Assembly: GCF_003432115.1 (NCBI RefSeq)
Contig: NZ_QWDC01000001.1
Location: 744,001-808,000 of the forward strand
Source: Mucilaginibacter conchicola
Lineage (GTDB): Bacteria; Bacteroidota; Bacteroidia; Sphingobacteriales; Sphingobacteriaceae
Reading direction: 5' to 3'
Length of the DNA stretch: 64,000 bases
Below the pieces are notes generated by a model, which saw only the letters and a program-made list of their open reading frames with translations, did not search any database and was not told the origin of the DNA. The stretch's first letter is position 1; every line of letters starts with the position of its first letter. Of this stretch, positions 52,088 through 60,916 are shown piece after piece. Made by a program: the position numbers and the translations under genes.

Positions 52088-52927
52088 TTAAGCGTTGTAA
52101 GCCATTGCGCGGCTCAACTCTTCGTTCAGCTTAAATTCTTTCTCTAACCTGTCCAGTTTGTTCATGGCACGGTCATAAGCGTCTGAGCCTAAGAGCAGGT
52201 ATAACGGCGGGTTCTCTTCTCCTGCCACTTCAATAATTGCTTTTGCTGCTTTCTCAGGGTCGCCGGCTTGCTGGCCGTCCATATTTAAGTAGCGGGTATG
52301 CATTTCACGTACTTCGCGGTAGGCATCTATTGGCTGCTCGGCCATCACCAGTGATTCTTTACTCAGGAAGCTGGTGCGGAACGCGCCCGGTGCCACTACA
52401 GTAACTTTTACCCCGAAAGAGCGTACATCATCGGCCAATACTTCTGATAATCCTACTACCGAAAATTTTGTTGCCGCGTACACTGCCCAGCCGGTAACAC
52501 CAGTAATACCTGCTATTGATGCGATATTAAAGATATGGCCCGACTGCTGCGCACGCAGGATAGGCATTACGCTGCGGATAACGTTGATGGTACCGAATAC
52601 ATTAACATCAAAGCTGTCGCGGGTTTCGCGGTCGGTAAGTTCTTCAATACTACCGCCAATGCCGTAGCCGGCGTTGTTGATCACTACATCGATAGATTTG
52701 AATTTATCATGAGCAGCGGCAACAGCTGCATTCACACTGTTTTCGCTTGTCAAATCAACCTGTAGCGGCAGGAAGTTCTCGCCGGCATTACCGGCTGCAG
52801 TTGTTAGTTCTGTTAGATTCCTGGATGTAGCAACCACGCGCTGGCCGCCCGCCAGCAACTGCTTCACCAGGCTTAAGCCAAAGCCTTTAGAGGCTCCTGT
52901 AATAAACCATGTTCTTTTGCTTTCCAT
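52088..52927 (-). CDS. SDR-family oxidoreductase (paralogue 2)
   Basis: A 279-residue short-chain dehydrogenase with TGASKGFGLSLVKQLLAGG, NNAGYGIGGSIEELTDRETR, active site YAATKFSVVGL with Ser in FNIASIAG, and the C-terminal GDPEKAAKAIIEVAGEENPPLYLLLGSDAYDRA block shared with the SDR at 51017. A TAnnTTTG box lies just upstream at 52953-52960. It probably arose by local duplication. Substrate unknown. Confidence 0.9.
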   Translation of the reverse strand: MESKRTWFITGASKGFGLSLVKQLLAGGQRVVATSRNLTELTTAAGNAGENFLPLQVDLTSENSVNAAVAAAHDKFKSIDVVINNAGYGIGGSIEELTDRETRDSFDVNVFGTINVIRSVMPILRAQQSGHIFNIASIAGITGVTGWAVYAATKFSVVGLSEVLADDVRSFGVKVTVVAPGAFRTSFLSKESLVMAEQPIDAYREVREMHTRYLNMDGQQAGDPEKAAKAIIEVAGEENPPLYLLLGSDAYDRAMNKLDRLEKEFKLNEELSRAMAYNA

Positions 52928-52952
52928 AAAATATCTGTGATTTTTGATACCA

Positions 52953-52960
52953 CAAAATTA
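52953..52960 (-). promoter_or_regulatory. -7 box of SDR paralogue 2
   Basis: On the minus strand TAATTTTG, exact TAnnTTTG, 25 bases before the ATG at 52927. It shows the SDR can be transcribed apart from the AraC gene behind it. Confidence 0.5.
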
Positions 52961-53012
52961 TGTCGGCAAAAGGCCGGAGCGTTTGCGCTAATCAAACCAA
53001 TACTTACAAAAT

Positions 53013-53915
53013 TCAAACAACTCTGAAATTTGTTGGCGTGGTGTTAGTTTGCTTTTTGAAAAAGTTATTGAAGTGTGCCGGCTCATCAAACCCAAGGGTG
53101 TAGCTGATTTCTGATACATTCCAGGTAGTGTGGCGCAGCAGAGCCTTAGCCTCAGATACCAGCCTTTCGGTGATATGGCTGGTGGTGGTTTTGCCTGTTG
53201 TTTGCCTTATGGCGCGGTTAAGGTGATTAACGTGCACCGATAGCTGATCTGCAAAATCCTTTGCCGAACGCAGGTTAAAACGCTGCGATGGTGTTTCTAT
53301 AGGGAACTGACGCTCCAGCAGTTCGGTAAATACTGCCGTAATGCGCGAATTAGCATCAGGGTGGCGGTATAAAGTTTCGGTAGGCTGAACCTTTAATGCG
53401 TAGTGGATCAGCTCGGTAACATAATTACGCAGCAGATCATATTTAAAACGATAATCTGAATTGATCTCTGCCAGCATTTTTTCAAATATACCCGATGCAT
53501 TGGCAAACTGATCTGCAGTTAATTGATATGCAGGATTACCACCTATAGCAAACATAGGCAGGTCATGCGCATTACTACGTAGGCTCTCGGTAAAAAATGC
53601 CTCAGTAAATATGCAGAAATGGCCTTTACGGTCTTCTCCAAACATTTCTATAGTATAAGGTACGTTAGGGCTAAAGAAAAGCAGCGAGTGCCCGTCCACC
53701 TCTATACTTTTATCGGCATAGTGTATAATACTGCGCCCGGTTGATAGGCTCACCTTATAAAACTCCCTGCGGCTGTATTGCACAGGTGCTGCACCGGGTG
53801 CCAGGCAGTCTTCTATCCTGAAAACATTAAAGTGACCGATGTCCCTGCTCAGGTTATCGGGTAGCCAGTTAAACTTTTTCTGGTAAAATTCTTCGAGTGT
53901 TTCTGCAGATGCCAT
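53013..53915 (-). CDS. AraC-family transcriptional regulator
   Basis: A 300-residue regulator. An N-terminal cupin-like ligand domain (about 20-150; PGAAPVQYSRREFYKVSLSTG) is followed by a C-terminal AraC DNA-binding domain with two helix-turn-helix motifs (AKDFADQLSVHVNHLNRAIRQTTG and VSEISYTLGFDEPAHFNNFFKKQTNTTP). The ATG at 53915 (MASAETLEEF) is chosen as the longer frame start at 53966 has no family support. Neighbouring SDR genes are the likely targets, by position. Confidence 0.88.
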   Translation of the reverse strand: MASAETLEEFYQKKFNWLPDNLSRDIGHFNVFRIEDCLAPGAAPVQYSRREFYKVSLSTGRSIIHYADKSIEVDGHSLLFFSPNVPYTIEMFGEDRKGHFCIFTEAFFTESLRSNAHDLPMFAIGGNPAYQLTADQFANASGIFEKMLAEINSDYRFKYDLLRNYVTELIHYALKVQPTETLYRHPDANSRITAVFTELLERQFPIETPSQRFNLRSAKDFADQLSVHVNHLNRAIRQTTGKTTTSHITERLVSEAKALLRHTTWNVSEISYTLGFDEPAHFNNFFKKQTNTTPTNFRVV

Positions 53916-53989
53916 ATTCAAAGTTACATAATTCAAACTATATGCCAACTTTATCAACAAATGCAATTGAACTTTACATTCAGATGAAA

Positions 53990-54979
53990 TTAACCTTTAA
54001 TGGTTCCCTCTATCAGCTGGCCATAAAATTCGGTAACATTCATACCTGCTGCGCGTACCTGTTGCGGTATTAAACTATTGGCAGACTGCCCCGGCGTGGT
54101 ATTGATCTCGATGAAATAGAAATCCTCAGAGCCTTCTAACAAGATGAAATCAACGCGCGTCATCCCGCGGCAATTGAGGCGCAGGTAGGCTTGGGTAACT
54201 ATCTCGGCAATCTGCTGGTTCTTTTCGGCAGAGATATCTGCGGGCGTAACTTCATTGGTAACACCTGGGGTGTATTTAGCTTCGTAATCAAAGAAATCCT
54301 TCGAGCTGATGATCTCCGTAGCAGGCAGCACAGTTACTTTGCCATTTAGTCTGGCAATGCCTATACTGAACTCGCGGCCTTTGATAAACTCTTCTATCAG
54401 GATCTGGTCATCCTCTTTAAAGGCCTTCTCGATTGCCTCGTGCAGGCCGCTTACATTGTAAACCTTGCTCATGCCCACGCTGCTGCCGCCGTTGTTTGGT
54501 TTGATAAACAGCGGAAATTTAAGCGTAGCCGCAATCGCCGCAATATCATGATCGTCCTTTTGGTGCAACTGTACCGATTTTGCAGTGTGCAAACCGTGTA
54601 TACCATTTACAATAGCTTTGGTGTACGCCTTGTTCATGGTAAGGGCCGATGTGGTAGAATCGCAGGTATTATATGGGATGCCTATCATATCCAGGTAGCC
54701 CTGCAGTTTGCCATCCTCGCCGGGGGTACCGTGCACGGTGATAAAAGCAAAATCAAATTTTATCTTTTCGCCATCAACAGTGATCGAAAAATCATTTTTA
54801 TCAACGTGAATAGTTTCCTCTCCATTTTGATAAACCCACTCGTTACGGCCAATTAATATGGTGTACACCTTATACTTTGATGCATCCAGACTGGCGGCGA
54901 TATTTTTGGCACTGTTTATCGATACTTCGTACTCGCCGGTATAACCGCCGGCTAAAAGGGCTACGTTGATGGTTTTCAT
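53990..54979 (-). CDS. ddl: D-alanine--D-alanine ligase
   Basis: A 329-residue ATP-grasp enzyme that joins two D-alanines for peptidoglycan. It starts MKTINVALLAGGYTGEYEVSINSA, with HGTPGEDGKLQGYLDMIGIPY, KPNNGGSSVGMSKV, LIEEFIKGREFS, and the metal block FYFIEINTTPGQS. Length is typical. The open frame extends up to 55291 but runs antisense to arsR, so the internal ATG at 54979 is the true start, supported by a promoter box at 54986-54993. Confidence 0.93.
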   Translation of the reverse strand: MKTINVALLAGGYTGEYEVSINSAKNIAASLDASKYKVYTILIGRNEWVYQNGEETIHVDKNDFSITVDGEKIKFDFAFITVHGTPGEDGKLQGYLDMIGIPYNTCDSTTSALTMNKAYTKAIVNGIHGLHTAKSVQLHQKDDHDIAAIAATLKFPLFIKPNNGGSSVGMSKVYNVSGLHEAIEKAFKEDDQILIEEFIKGREFSIGIARLNGKVTVLPATEIISSKDFFDYEAKYTPGVTNEVTPADISAEKNQQIAEIVTQAYLRLNCRGMTRVDFILLEGSEDFYFIEINTTPGQSANSLIPQQVRAAGMNVTEFYGQLIEGTIKG

Positions 54980-54985
54980 GATAGC

Positions 54986-54993
54986 CAAAGATA
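54986..54993 (-). promoter_or_regulatory. -7 box of ddl
   Basis: On the minus strand TATCTTTG, exact TAnnTTTG, six bases before the ddl ATG, giving a near-leaderless message. It confirms the short ddl start. Confidence 0.5.
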
Positions 54994-55048
54994 GTTTTTT
55001 AGGCTTTGATGAACAGCGTCTCAAAATAAATTTTGATTTCATAAATAC

Positions 55049-55068
55049 CAATCGTAATATTGCGATTG
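55049..55068. promoter_or_regulatory. ArsR operator 1, at the arsR start
   Basis: CAATCGTAATATTGCGATTG, a 20-bp palindrome with one mismatch, ending two bases before the arsR ATG at 55071. It is nearly the same as the second copy at 55417-55444. The position would let ArsR block its own transcription. Confidence 0.8.
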
Positions 55069-55070
55069 AT

Positions 55071-55403
55071 ATGGGTATTACAAAAACAGAGATCTTTACC
55101 GACGAACAGAACAGGCTCGCTATACAGCTAAAGGCAATAGCCCACCCTGCCCGTATTGCTATTTTGCAAGAACTGATAAAAGCCAACGCCTGTGTATGTG
55201 GTGATTTGGTAGGCGAATTGGGCCTTGCGCAGGCAACCATATCACAACACTTAAAAGAATTGAAGAATGCCGGCCTGATACAAGGCACCATTGAAGGCGT
55301 AAACGTTTGCTATTGTATTGAACCAACCGCATGGAAAAACCTGCAGGATGAGTTGAATGGCTTGTTCTCGTCCTATCAATGCGGCAATCAAAATTGCTGC
55401 TAA
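55071..55403 (+). CDS. arsR: ArsR-family arsenite-responsive repressor
   Basis: A 110-residue winged-helix repressor of the ArsR/SmtB family. The arsenite-sensing CxC is present as ACVCGDLVGELGLAQATISQHLKEL at the DNA-recognition helix (as in E. coli ArsR), and further cysteines follow at the end (CGNQNCC), which may add metal affinity. The start at 55071 (MGITKTEIFTDEQN) is used because the operator palindrome ends just before it and the longer frame would run through the operator. First gene of the arsenic operon, divergent from ddl. Confidence 0.92.
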   Translation: MGITKTEIFTDEQNRLAIQLKAIAHPARIAILQELIKANACVCGDLVGELGLAQATISQHLKELKNAGLIQGTIEGVNVCYCIEPTAWKNLQDELNGLFSSYQCGNQNCC

Positions 55404-55416
55404 AAAAAATTTACCA

Positions 55417-55444
55417 TATTCAATCGCAATATTGCGATTGAATA
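55417..55444. promoter_or_regulatory. ArsR operator 2, between arsR and the DUF6428 gene
   Basis: A perfect 28-bp palindrome with half-site TATTCAATCGCAAT, 14 bases after the arsR stop and 15 before the next gene. Two operators of the same sequence suggest a second regulated promoter inside the operon. No exact TAnnTTTG box was seen next to it. Confidence 0.85.
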
Positions 55445-55459
55445 AAAAAATACAATTAT

Positions 55460-56023
55460 ATGGAACCGATAAACTGGAAAGCTTTTAGAGCTAAATTATC
55501 AGACAACCCAAACCTGGGTTTGCAATTTAAATATGCGGAGAACAAATTTGTAGACCCGGCATACCACATCACCGAAATAAAACAAGCGCCCATTACCTCG
55601 GTAGATTGTGGCGGCGTACTCAATAAATGGACGGAGATAATCATCCAACTTTGGGTACCCGACGAAGCAGAGCCAACTGATGCCATGAAGGTAAACAAGG
55701 CATTATCTATAATTGATATTGTAGAAAAACAGCTACCCTTAGATCCATTCGCTTCCGTTAAAATTGAGTTCGGTAACTCTGAATTTGATACGCGACAGAT
55801 GTTCCCCAATGAAATGACCATTGACGACCAGAATCTTGTTATTGATCTCCGCCCTGATGCGGTGCAGTGCAAAGCCATTAGCCGTGGTGGCAGTTGTGGC
55901 ACCAATGATAAAGGTGAAGAATGCTGCGCTCCTGTTGAGGGCAAAAGCAAACCTAAATTACAACTGATCAACCTTACCCCAGGCAACGAAACCTGTTGCA
56001 CACCCGGATCAGGTTGTTGCTAA
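55460..56023 (+). CDS. DUF6428 protein with cysteine-rich tail, arsenic operon
   Basis: A 187-residue cytosolic protein. The first 140 residues match, by memory, DUF6428 (VDPAYHITEIKQAPITSVDCGGVLNKWTEI, VKIEFGNSEFDTRQMFPNEM). The last 45 residues are cysteine-rich: GGSCGTNDKGEECCAPVEG and ETCCTPGSGCC, which looks like a metal/metalloid-binding segment. It lies between arsR and arsC, after the second operator, so it probably takes part in arsenic handling; the exact role is unknown. Confidence 0.82.
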   Translation: MEPINWKAFRAKLSDNPNLGLQFKYAENKFVDPAYHITEIKQAPITSVDCGGVLNKWTEIIIQLWVPDEAEPTDAMKVNKALSIIDIVEKQLPLDPFASVKIEFGNSEFDTRQMFPNEMTIDDQNLVIDLRPDAVQCKAISRGGSCGTNDKGEECCAPVEGKSKPKLQLINLTPGNETCCTPGSGCC

Positions 56024-56036
56024 ACAAACACATTGT

Positions 56037-56459
56037 ATGAATAAGAAAAATATACTGGTGCTATGCACCGGCAACAGTTGCCGCAGCCAGATAGCCGAAG
56101 GGTACCTCAGATATTATGCAGCCGACAAGGCTAATATTTACAGCGCCGGAATTGAAACTCATGGCGTTAACCCAAAAGCCATACAGGTTATGGCTGATGA
56201 CGGTATGGATATCTCCGGCCGTACATCAAACCATGTGGACGAATACATCAGCATCCCTTTTGATATGGTAATAACCGTATGCGATAACGCCAATGAAGCT
56301 TGTCCGTTTTTTTCCGGCAATGTTGAACGCTTTCACCAAAACTTCCCCGACCCTGCTAAAGCGACCGGCACTCCTGAAGAGATTATGGCCGAGTTTAAAA
56401 GCGTAAGGGATATGATAAAAACCTGGACGGAAACTTTTGTTAAAACTCACCTTCAGTGA
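56037..56459 (+). CDS. arsC: Arsenate reductase, thioredoxin-coupled low-molecular-weight phosphatase type
   Basis: A 140-residue enzyme that reduces arsenate to arsenite with thioredoxin. The P-loop is CTGNSCRS starting at Cys10, and Cys82 and Cys89 (VCDNANEACP) are at exactly the positions used for the disulfide relay in the S. aureus pI258 ArsC. The DPAKATG block carries the catalytic acid. Ends overlapping the aquaporin start by four bases (GTGA), so translation is coupled. Confidence 0.95.
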   Translation: MNKKNILVLCTGNSCRSQIAEGYLRYYAADKANIYSAGIETHGVNPKAIQVMADDGMDISGRTSNHVDEYISIPFDMVITVCDNANEACPFFSGNVERFHQNFPDPAKATGTPEEIMAEFKSVRDMIKTWTETFVKTHLQ

Positions 56460-57094
56460 GAAAATATCTGGCCGAGTTTATCGGCACTTTCATTCTCGTT
56501 TTTTGCGGCACAGGGGCAATAATTACAGATCAGCAAACCAATGGCGCAGTAAGCCATACAGGTGTATCCCTAACCTGGGGATTAACCGTTATGGCTTTGA
56601 TATACAGTATCGGCAACATTTCCGGCTGCCATATTAACCCCGCTGTAAGTATAGCATTCACTGTAGCGGGGCGCTTTAAAACAAGGCTGTTGCCTGGCTA
56701 TATCATAAGCCAAATAGCGGGCGCATTATTGGCGAGCATGACTTTGAAGCTATTTTTCCCGGCCTCTGTGCTTCTGGGGGCGACATTACCCGCCGGCACT
56801 GAGATGCAATCGTTTTTGCTTGAGGGATTCCTTACCTTCTTCCTGATGTTTGTGATATTGAACTTAGCACATGGCAGCAAAGAACAAGGGCAAATAGCCG
56901 GAATTGCCATCGGCGCGGTGGTAGGTTTAGAAGCTTTGTTTGCCGGGCCGACCTGTGGTGCATCAATGAACCCCGCACGCTCAATAGCCCCCGCAATTAT
57001 CTCGGGACATACCCAACATCTTTGGATCTATATCATCGCACCGGTTTTAGGCACAGTAGCCGCTGTACCTGTTTGGAAATACTTAAGGAGCTAA
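56456..57094 (+). CDS. Aquaporin-family channel in the arsenic operon (AqpS-like)
   Basis: A 212-residue MIP-family membrane channel. Six helices and both NPA motifs are present: CHINPAVSIAF and SMNPARSIAPA. The start is GTG at 56456, overlapping the arsC stop. In Sinorhizobium meliloti an ars operon uses AqpS to let arsenite leave down its gradient, and the order here (arsR, arsC, aquaporin) fits this. No arsB or acr3 pump gene is present in the operon, so this channel may be the exit route. The substrate is inference from context. Confidence 0.9.
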   Translation: MRKYLAEFIGTFILVFCGTGAIITDQQTNGAVSHTGVSLTWGLTVMALIYSIGNISGCHINPAVSIAFTVAGRFKTRLLPGYIISQIAGALLASMTLKLFFPASVLLGATLPAGTEMQSFLLEGFLTFFLMFVILNLAHGSKEQGQIAGIAIGAVVGLEALFAGPTCGASMNPARSIAPAIISGHTQHLWIYIIAPVLGTVAAVPVWKYLRS

Positions 57095-57098
57095 CAGA

Positions 57099-57698
57099 TC
57101 AATTCAGCATTTTTATCTGCTTCAACCAGCCGCGCACCTCGCCTCTCGCTTGTGTCTCCTTCTCTCCCTTCATCACAAACAACACCCCATCCCTTTCAAC
57201 GCCGCCTTTGGTTGTAAATCCTTCTAAAACCTTACTGTTGGGGCATAACTCTTTTACGGTATCGAAGGTAGTGCCTACACCGTAACCTGCATTTGTATTA
57301 AAAGGCACAATGGTTTTGCCGCTTAGGTTGTATTGTTTTAAAAAGCTTTTTACAGGTGGCGGCAACTTCATGCCCCAGGTAGGGAAGCCGACAAAAACAA
57401 CATTATACTTCTTCATACCATCAATTTTTGTTTTAAGCGGCGGCAAAAAACCCGACTCGTTCTCGGCAGCCACCTGGTCTACCGTTGCCTTGTAGTTTTC
57501 GGGATAAGGCTTAACCAACTCTAACGATACAAGCGTACCACCAATTTCTTTCTGAATAATCTGGGCGATGGCTTTTGTGTTATTTGTCCGCGATAAATAA
57601 ACGATCAATACGTTCTTACCGGTTACCGGTTGCGCATCAGAACAGAAAGTCACCGTACTAAAGGCGAATATCAATATTAGTAAGAATGTGTTTTTCAT
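57099..57698 (-). CDS. Exported flavodoxin-like protein
   Basis: A 199-residue flavodoxin-fold protein with a signal peptide (MKNTFLLILIFAFSTVTFCSDA). The FMN loop YLSRTNNTKAIAQIIQ and the GFPTWGMKLPPPV block (W stacking on FMN) are kept. Flavodoxins are normally cytoplasmic; the signal puts this one in the periplasm or outside. It is the last gene of an operon with a cupin, an NTF2-like protein and an aldo/keto reductase. Role in periplasmic electron transfer is inference. Confidence 0.85.
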   Translation of the reverse strand: MKNTFLLILIFAFSTVTFCSDAQPVTGKNVLIVYLSRTNNTKAIAQIIQKEIGGTLVSLELVKPYPENYKATVDQVAAENESGFLPPLKTKIDGMKKYNVVFVGFPTWGMKLPPPVKSFLKQYNLSGKTIVPFNTNAGYGVGTTFDTVKELCPNSKVLEGFTTKGGVERDGVLFVMKGEKETQARGEVRGWLKQIKMLN

Positions 57699-57703
57699 TT
57701 TGT

Positions 57704-58207
57704 TTAATGTTGTGGCTGCGCAGGCGCACCAGCCATTTTAACAGGCCTCAACAGCGTAGAAAAAGTTAACGAGCCCATTTTCCATTTGCCACCTTCTTTT
57801 ACATAAACCTCTGTTACCATAAAAGCGTGTACCACTTCGTTGCCACCCACTACGGCCAGCAGGTCGATATCATTTAACAATATGGCCGTATTACCGAATA
57901 TGTTTACAGACGATCCATACACTTCTGCTTTCTTGTACCAGATAAAGCCGCCTTTAATGGTATTCAGTTCCTGCGTTTTGCCCCAGCTGCCGCCCATGTG
58001 TACAAATACACAGTTTTCGGCAAACAGTACGTTCAGGGTTTCTACATTCTTGTCGGCCATCCATTGCCATTTGGTTTTGGATAGTTCTAAAACATCCTGC
58101 TCGTCTTTAGTACCGGTTGTTGTTAAAGTGGCCGGCAATTTAGCCTGGGCATGTGATAATTGCGTAGCTGCTACACAAAGCAGCATTAATATGATAATCT
58201 TCTTCAT
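57704..58207 (-). CDS. Secreted NTF2-like (DUF4440-type) protein
   Basis: A 167-residue protein with signal peptide MKKIIILMLLCVAATQLSHAQA. The mature part has an NTF2 fold of the DUF4440 type: VLELSKTKWQWMADKNVETLNVLFAENCVFVHMGG, then IFGNTAILLNDIDLLAVVGGNEVVHAFMVTEVYVKEGGKWKMGSLTFS. Proteins of this fold include small enzymes and binding proteins; no catalytic residues can be set. Located between the cupin and flavodoxin genes, five bases before the latter. Confidence 0.82.
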   Translation of the reverse strand: MKKIIILMLLCVAATQLSHAQAKLPATLTTTGTKDEQDVLELSKTKWQWMADKNVETLNVLFAENCVFVHMGGSWGKTQELNTIKGGFIWYKKAEVYGSSVNIFGNTAILLNDIDLLAVVGGNEVVHAFMVTEVYVKEGGKWKMGSLTFSTLLRPVKMAGAPAQPQH

Positions 58208-58231
58208 GATGATTTATTAGTTTAAGTACTG

Positions 58232-58690
58232 TTAATTTTTAACGCTGTTGTACTCCGCATCACTTACCCGTTGCAGCCATTCGGTTTTATTGGTAGCACT
58301 TTTGGTACTCACTGCAATGTAAGTGAACTGGCTTTTAGCGGCAGCACCATGCCAATGCGCCAAACCGGGCGTGCATTTGATCACATCGCCTTTATTCACC
58401 ACGAGAATGGCCTTACCTTTTTCCTGGTAATAGCCCGTGCCCTCGGTAACAATTAAGATCTGACCGGCGGGGTGAATATGCCAATCGAGCTTTGCTGAGG
58501 GCGAGAAGGTTGCGGTGGCAATGGTGATATCTATCAGGCTATCGGGATTGTTTAAATGTGTAAGCCATACATCGCCGGTATGGTTATTGGTTTTAGATAG
58601 TTCTCCCTTTGGGAAAATGGATGTGCTTTGAGCCGCTGCGCCTAAAGTGATCAGCATGCCGGCTACTAATAAAAGAGTTATCTTTCTCAT
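58232..58690 (-). CDS. Secreted cupin-domain protein
   Basis: A 152-residue protein with signal peptide MRKITLLLVAGMLITLGAAAQ and a single cupin barrel. Metal ligands are in DWHIHPAGQILIVTEGTGYYQ (HxH...E) and the second motif is in PGLAHWHGAAAKS (His). Relatives are carboxymuconolactone-type or small quercetinase-like cupins found beside redox genes. Four bases after the aldo/keto reductase, so co-transcribed. Confidence 0.85.
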   Translation of the reverse strand: MRKITLLLVAGMLITLGAAAQSTSIFPKGELSKTNNHTGDVWLTHLNNPDSLIDITIATATFSPSAKLDWHIHPAGQILIVTEGTGYYQEKGKAILVVNKGDVIKCTPGLAHWHGAAAKSQFTYIAVSTKSATNKTEWLQRVSDAEYNSVKN

Positions 58691-58694
58691 GCTA

Positions 58695-59744
<1,050 letters not shown>

Positions 59745-59855
59745 TTAAGTTACTTAAACAGGATACATATTACTGATGTTTATACCATTATTACCGATTG
59801 CCTGCCAAAGCCGCTTTTATACAGTAAATTCGGTAACAATTTAAATGAGGTAGCC

Positions 59856-60743
59856 ATGAAACGCTTTGATACCATTAGCCAATACAACGCTTTTAATAAT
59901 AACGAGACCAAACACCCGCTGGTAACAGTGATAGACCTGAGCAAAGCCGACCCGCGCCAGGGCTCGCAGATGTATTTTGGCTTTTACATTGTGTTTTTAA
60001 AAGATGTGGTATGCGGCGACCTGGTTTACGGCCGCAACACTTATGATTACCAGGAAGGCACCCTTGTGTTTATGGCACCTGGGCAGGTAGCGGGCGTTAA
60101 CAGCAGCGGCGATTTTTATCAGCCCAAAGGCTATGCGCTTGCCTTTCACCCCGATCTCATACACGGCACATCGTTAGGCAAACAGATAAGAGAGTATAAT
60201 TTCTTCAGCTACCAATCTAATGAGGCTCTGCACTTGTCAGAAAAAGAGAAGGCAATTGTATTGGATTGCTTAACAAAGATCGACTACGAGCTGGAGCAAT
60301 CGATAGATAAGCACAGCAAAAGGCTTATCGTATCAAACATTACCCTGTTTTTAGATTACTGCATCCGTTTTTACGACAGGCAGTTCATCACCCGCAACCA
60401 TGTTTACCAGGGTGTTATAGAGCGGTTTGAGCAATTGCTTGATGATTATTTTGCATCTGATAAACCGCAGAACATCGGCCTGCCATCAGTAGCTTACTGC
60501 GCCGGAGAGCTTAACCTCTCTCCTAATTACTTTGGCGATCTGGTAAAGAAAGAGACCGGAAAAACACCATCAGAATATATCCAGTTCAAACTCATCAATA
60601 TTGCCAAGGAACGCATATTTGATCCTCAAAAGAACGTTAGTCAGGTAGCTTATGAACTGGGCTTTAAATACCCACAGCACTTTGCAAGGCTGTTTAAAAA
60701 GCAGGTTGGACAATCACCGCTGGAGTACAGGTCGATGAATTAA
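59856..60743 (+). CDS. AraC-family transcriptional regulator
   Basis: A 295-residue regulator with a cupin-like sensor domain (about 30-155; YGRNTYDYQEGTLVFMAPGQV) and C-terminal AraC helix-turn-helix pair (SVAYCAGELNLSPNYFGDLVKKETGKTPSEYI and VSQVAYELGFKYPQHFARLFKKQVGQSPLEYR). The 177-base divergent region to the aldo/keto reductase is its likely target, by position. The ATG at 59856 follows the family form MKRFDTISQYNAF. Confidence 0.9.
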   Translation: MKRFDTISQYNAFNNNETKHPLVTVIDLSKADPRQGSQMYFGFYIVFLKDVVCGDLVYGRNTYDYQEGTLVFMAPGQVAGVNSSGDFYQPKGYALAFHPDLIHGTSLGKQIREYNFFSYQSNEALHLSEKEKAIVLDCLTKIDYELEQSIDKHSKRLIVSNITLFLDYCIRFYDRQFITRNHVYQGVIERFEQLLDDYFASDKPQNIGLPSVAYCAGELNLSPNYFGDLVKKETGKTPSEYIQFKLINIAKERIFDPQKNVSQVAYELGFKYPQHFARLFKKQVGQSPLEYRSMN

Positions 60744-60842
60744 GCCCCCTCTAAATCTCCCCCGAAAGGGGAGACTTCAAAATAAGAAAATCTTTTAGGC
60801 CCCTCCCCCTCGGAGAGGGGTTTGGGGAGAGGCTCCCCTAAC
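60744..60842. repeat. Palindromic CCCCTCTAAATCTCCCC-type element
   Basis: CCCCCTCTAAATCTCCCCC with GAAAGGGG and further on CCCTCCCCCTCGGAGAGGGG and GGGGAGAGG form two short hairpins of the same kind. Such C/G-rich palindromes occur between genes in Bacteroidota. No ORF is supported. Confidence 0.7.
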
Positions 60843-60916
60843 AACTTTCCCCCACCCTCATTAAAATTTCCCAAATCAAATTGTTATGTTTGGACGTTAA
60901 TTTCTTAACTACACGC

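Noticed and set aside
54966..55070. N-terminal extension of arsR
   Set aside because: The stretch contains the operator palindrome and the ddl promoter, and ArsR proteins start near MGITKTEIF.
54980..55291. Long N-terminal extension of the ddl reading frame
   Set aside because: It runs antisense to arsR and its operator, has no Ddl similarity, and the known Ddl N-terminus starts at 54979 next to a -7 box.
55417..55444. Palindrome as a transcription terminator of arsR
   Set aside because: There is no T run directly after it and the same sequence occurs at the arsR start, so an operator is the better reading.
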